Positions 62,572-64,000 of a stretch of DNA of 64,000 nucleotides are shown here, piece by piece. Origin of the DNA: Parascedosporium putredinis (taxonomy: Eukaryota > Ascomycota > Sordariomycetes > Microascales > Microascaceae); the NCBI GenBank assembly GCA_949357655.1, contig CASHTG010000007.1, positions 558,001 to 622,000 of the forward strand, written 5' to 3'. The notes below the pieces were generated by a model, which had not been told where the DNA came from, ran no database searches, and saw nothing but the letters and a program-made list of their open reading frames with translations. The translations under genes were made by a program, and so were the position numbers. The first letter of the stretch is position 1. Each line of letters begins with the position of its first letter.

Positions 62572-63624
62572 ATCGACAACGTACATATCAAGATCAGCAT
62601 GTCCAGTGCACATTTTCAACAGCGCTGTCGGGACAACGGCCCCCTTTTTTCCCTGCTTATTTCAACTTAATCCAACCCTTTGTTTTTTTCCTGCCCATTG
62701 CATCTTGCATTTTCAACGGCCAACAGATGGCGCCGACCAGCAGATGTCTCTTAAGCTTATCCTCGTGGCCTTCCACTGCTCCCGTCCGACGGAAGAGGCT
62801 CTTGTGACGGTGCTATCTTGACGCCTAAGGGATATCCTACTTTGCCTCGCGTTTGCATTTATACAGCATTTGCGTCAACCGCGAGTGCTCAAGGAGGAGG
62901 GCGAGGGACTGGATACGCATCATCCGTTCCTTGCCAATTTTACTTTTACTGTCATCATTTTGTGACTGGTAGTCGCAAACAGTTATACCCCTTTCCTTTG
63001 TTCCTAGTGATTTTTACGCTTTTCCCTTTCTCATTGCTGGGTTGGCTTTCAACCTCATATTTTAATGCACTTGCTTTGTTCGTCAAGCACGTGCCTTAGC
63101 CGGGCTTCTATCTTGTCACCGCGTCTTTTTTTTTCTTCAGAAGAGGCCCCTCGGTGCGGGCGGACAGGCTTTGTCGATACCTACGGGGATGAAAATGATT
63201 TGTTCATGAATGAAGGATAAGACAAAAATAGGCCTCACACATTAGTCTCGGACTAAACCGAGCTTTTGCTGTGGGAGATGAGAAACGGACGGGTGATTTA
63301 GGTTGTTATTGGAGGAAGTCTGCTTGTGGATGTACGATATGTAGAGGATATGACGCGAATACAAACCTGCACCCTCGCTTCCACCGTTCACATGCAATCC
63401 CGATGTCTTGCGCAGCCTTCTGTTTTGGCGGTCTCTTAAGAAGCTAAGGGCCATGATGGAAGTCTGGAACACTAGAGCCAGGTTACCGTCTCGATATGTG
63501 GGTCATTGAGAGTTCTGTCTCAGTCGCTTCTTTGTTTTGAAGCCCACCCAAGACCCTTGCCGATTGGCGCCTGTTGCAAGCGTAGCAATACGGTCGTGTC
63601 GGCGTGCATCGTTTTTCGACTACC
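62572..63624. other. 1.05 kb downstream region of the zinc-cluster gene
   Basis: No gene supported. T-rich stretches after 62640 are a likely 3' UTR. The ORF at 63242-63472 (minus) has no motif or codon bias. Confidence 0.45.
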
Positions 63625-63831
63625 TTAGTCAATTTTTGACTTCGGCTCTTTGCGGTGCCGCCCTATTAAGCCGCCCGCCTTCTGGGAGGAGGCCAGGGCC
63701 ACGGTGATGGCCTCCGAGTTCTTGGCGACCCGGACGGCTTCGGCGACGGAGGTTGCGCCTACTTTTAATGCCTCGCGACCTTTTGCGTAGCTAGACGTCT
63801 CATCGCCTTGTTCTCGTGCAACGACGCTCAT
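63625..63831 (-). CDS. possible small protein of 68 residues, or 3' exon of a gene beyond the window
   Basis: The ORF runs from MSVVAREQGDE to a stop after KEPKSKID. Its last two thirds show strong C/G at third codon positions (ACC TCC GTC GCC GAA GCC GTC), as the real genes here do. The peptide is alanine-rich and probably helical (SVAEAVRVAKNSEAITVALA) with a basic end. No signal peptide, domain or homologue is recognised. A donor-like TAG|GTGAGC lies at about 63857, so it may belong to a spliced gene that enters from the right edge. Treat as tentative. Confidence 0.35.
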   Translation of the reverse strand: MSVVAREQGDETSSYAKGREALKVGATSVAEAVRVAKNSEAITVALASSQKAGGLIGRHRKEPKSKID

Positions 63832-64000
63832 TGAACGTCACCTTTAGGCGCTCACCTATGAAGGAGCGTACATGTAACTATAGGAGGAAAAAGGTCACGA
63901 GACGGTTTGCGTGAGAATTAGTAGTGGGAGGCGAGGAACATAGTAACGGGATAACCCGGTGGAGTGGGGGCGATCAGGAGCCGATTTTGAGAGGCTGTCA
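63832..64000. other. right window edge
   Basis: 169 nt with no supported gene; may be the upstream part of the small minus-strand ORF. Confidence 0.4.

Noticed and set aside
1..64000. tRNA, rRNA, CRISPR array or intact transposon
   Set aside because: Looked for T-loop (GTTCGAAT-type) sequences, regular spaced repeats and element ends on both strands by eye; none convincing.

Overview
The window looks like nuclear chromosomal DNA of a filamentous ascomycete (Pezizomycotina, perhaps Sordariomycetes). Grounds: genes are split by short GT-AG introns, coding stretches prefer C or G at third codon positions, promoters carry pyrimidine-rich tracts, and the gene set is fungal (elongation factor 3, an AA9 lytic polysaccharide monooxygenase, a Yvc1-type vacuolar TRP channel, a Zn(II)2Cys6 regulator, a DUF3433 membrane protein). 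I saw no rRNA, convincing tRNA, CRISPR array, intact transposon or virus.

Layout from left to right. The 5' end of an Hsp70/actin-like ATPase gene runs off the left edge (minus strand, 1-493). A six-cysteine secreted protein follows (minus, 1843-2551). Next are a short-chain dehydrogenase (plus, 8137-8921), elongation factor 3 (plus, 15124-19054), an AA9 LPMO (plus, 23162-24026) and, tail to tail with it, a Yvc1-type channel (minus, 24601-26851). A six-exon AAA ATPase (plus, 33933-37342) converges on a large DUF3433 membrane protein (minus, 38678-42881). A macro-domain protein (plus, 46967-47578) converges on a roughly 1,370-residue uncharacterised protein (minus, 47913-52553) whose HELGH zinc-protease signature is completed across an intron. 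A Zn(II)2Cys6 regulator (plus, 60001-62571) and a possible small ORF (minus, 63625-63831) end the window. Gene-free gaps of 4 to 7.4 kb separate many of these and hold homopurine/homopyrimidine tracts and TATA-type promoters.

The genes do not form a pathway or a recognisable cluster. They are a mix of housekeeping (EF-3, Yvc1), secreted (AA9, cysteine-rich protein) and poorly characterised proteins.

Nearly every conserved gene is broken by frame jumps that are restored by adding one base (sometimes two), often in a short homopolymer. The essential EF-3 gene has three. I read these as losses in the sequence record, not as biology. Coordinates below follow the sequence as given, and the frame jumps are noted for each gene.
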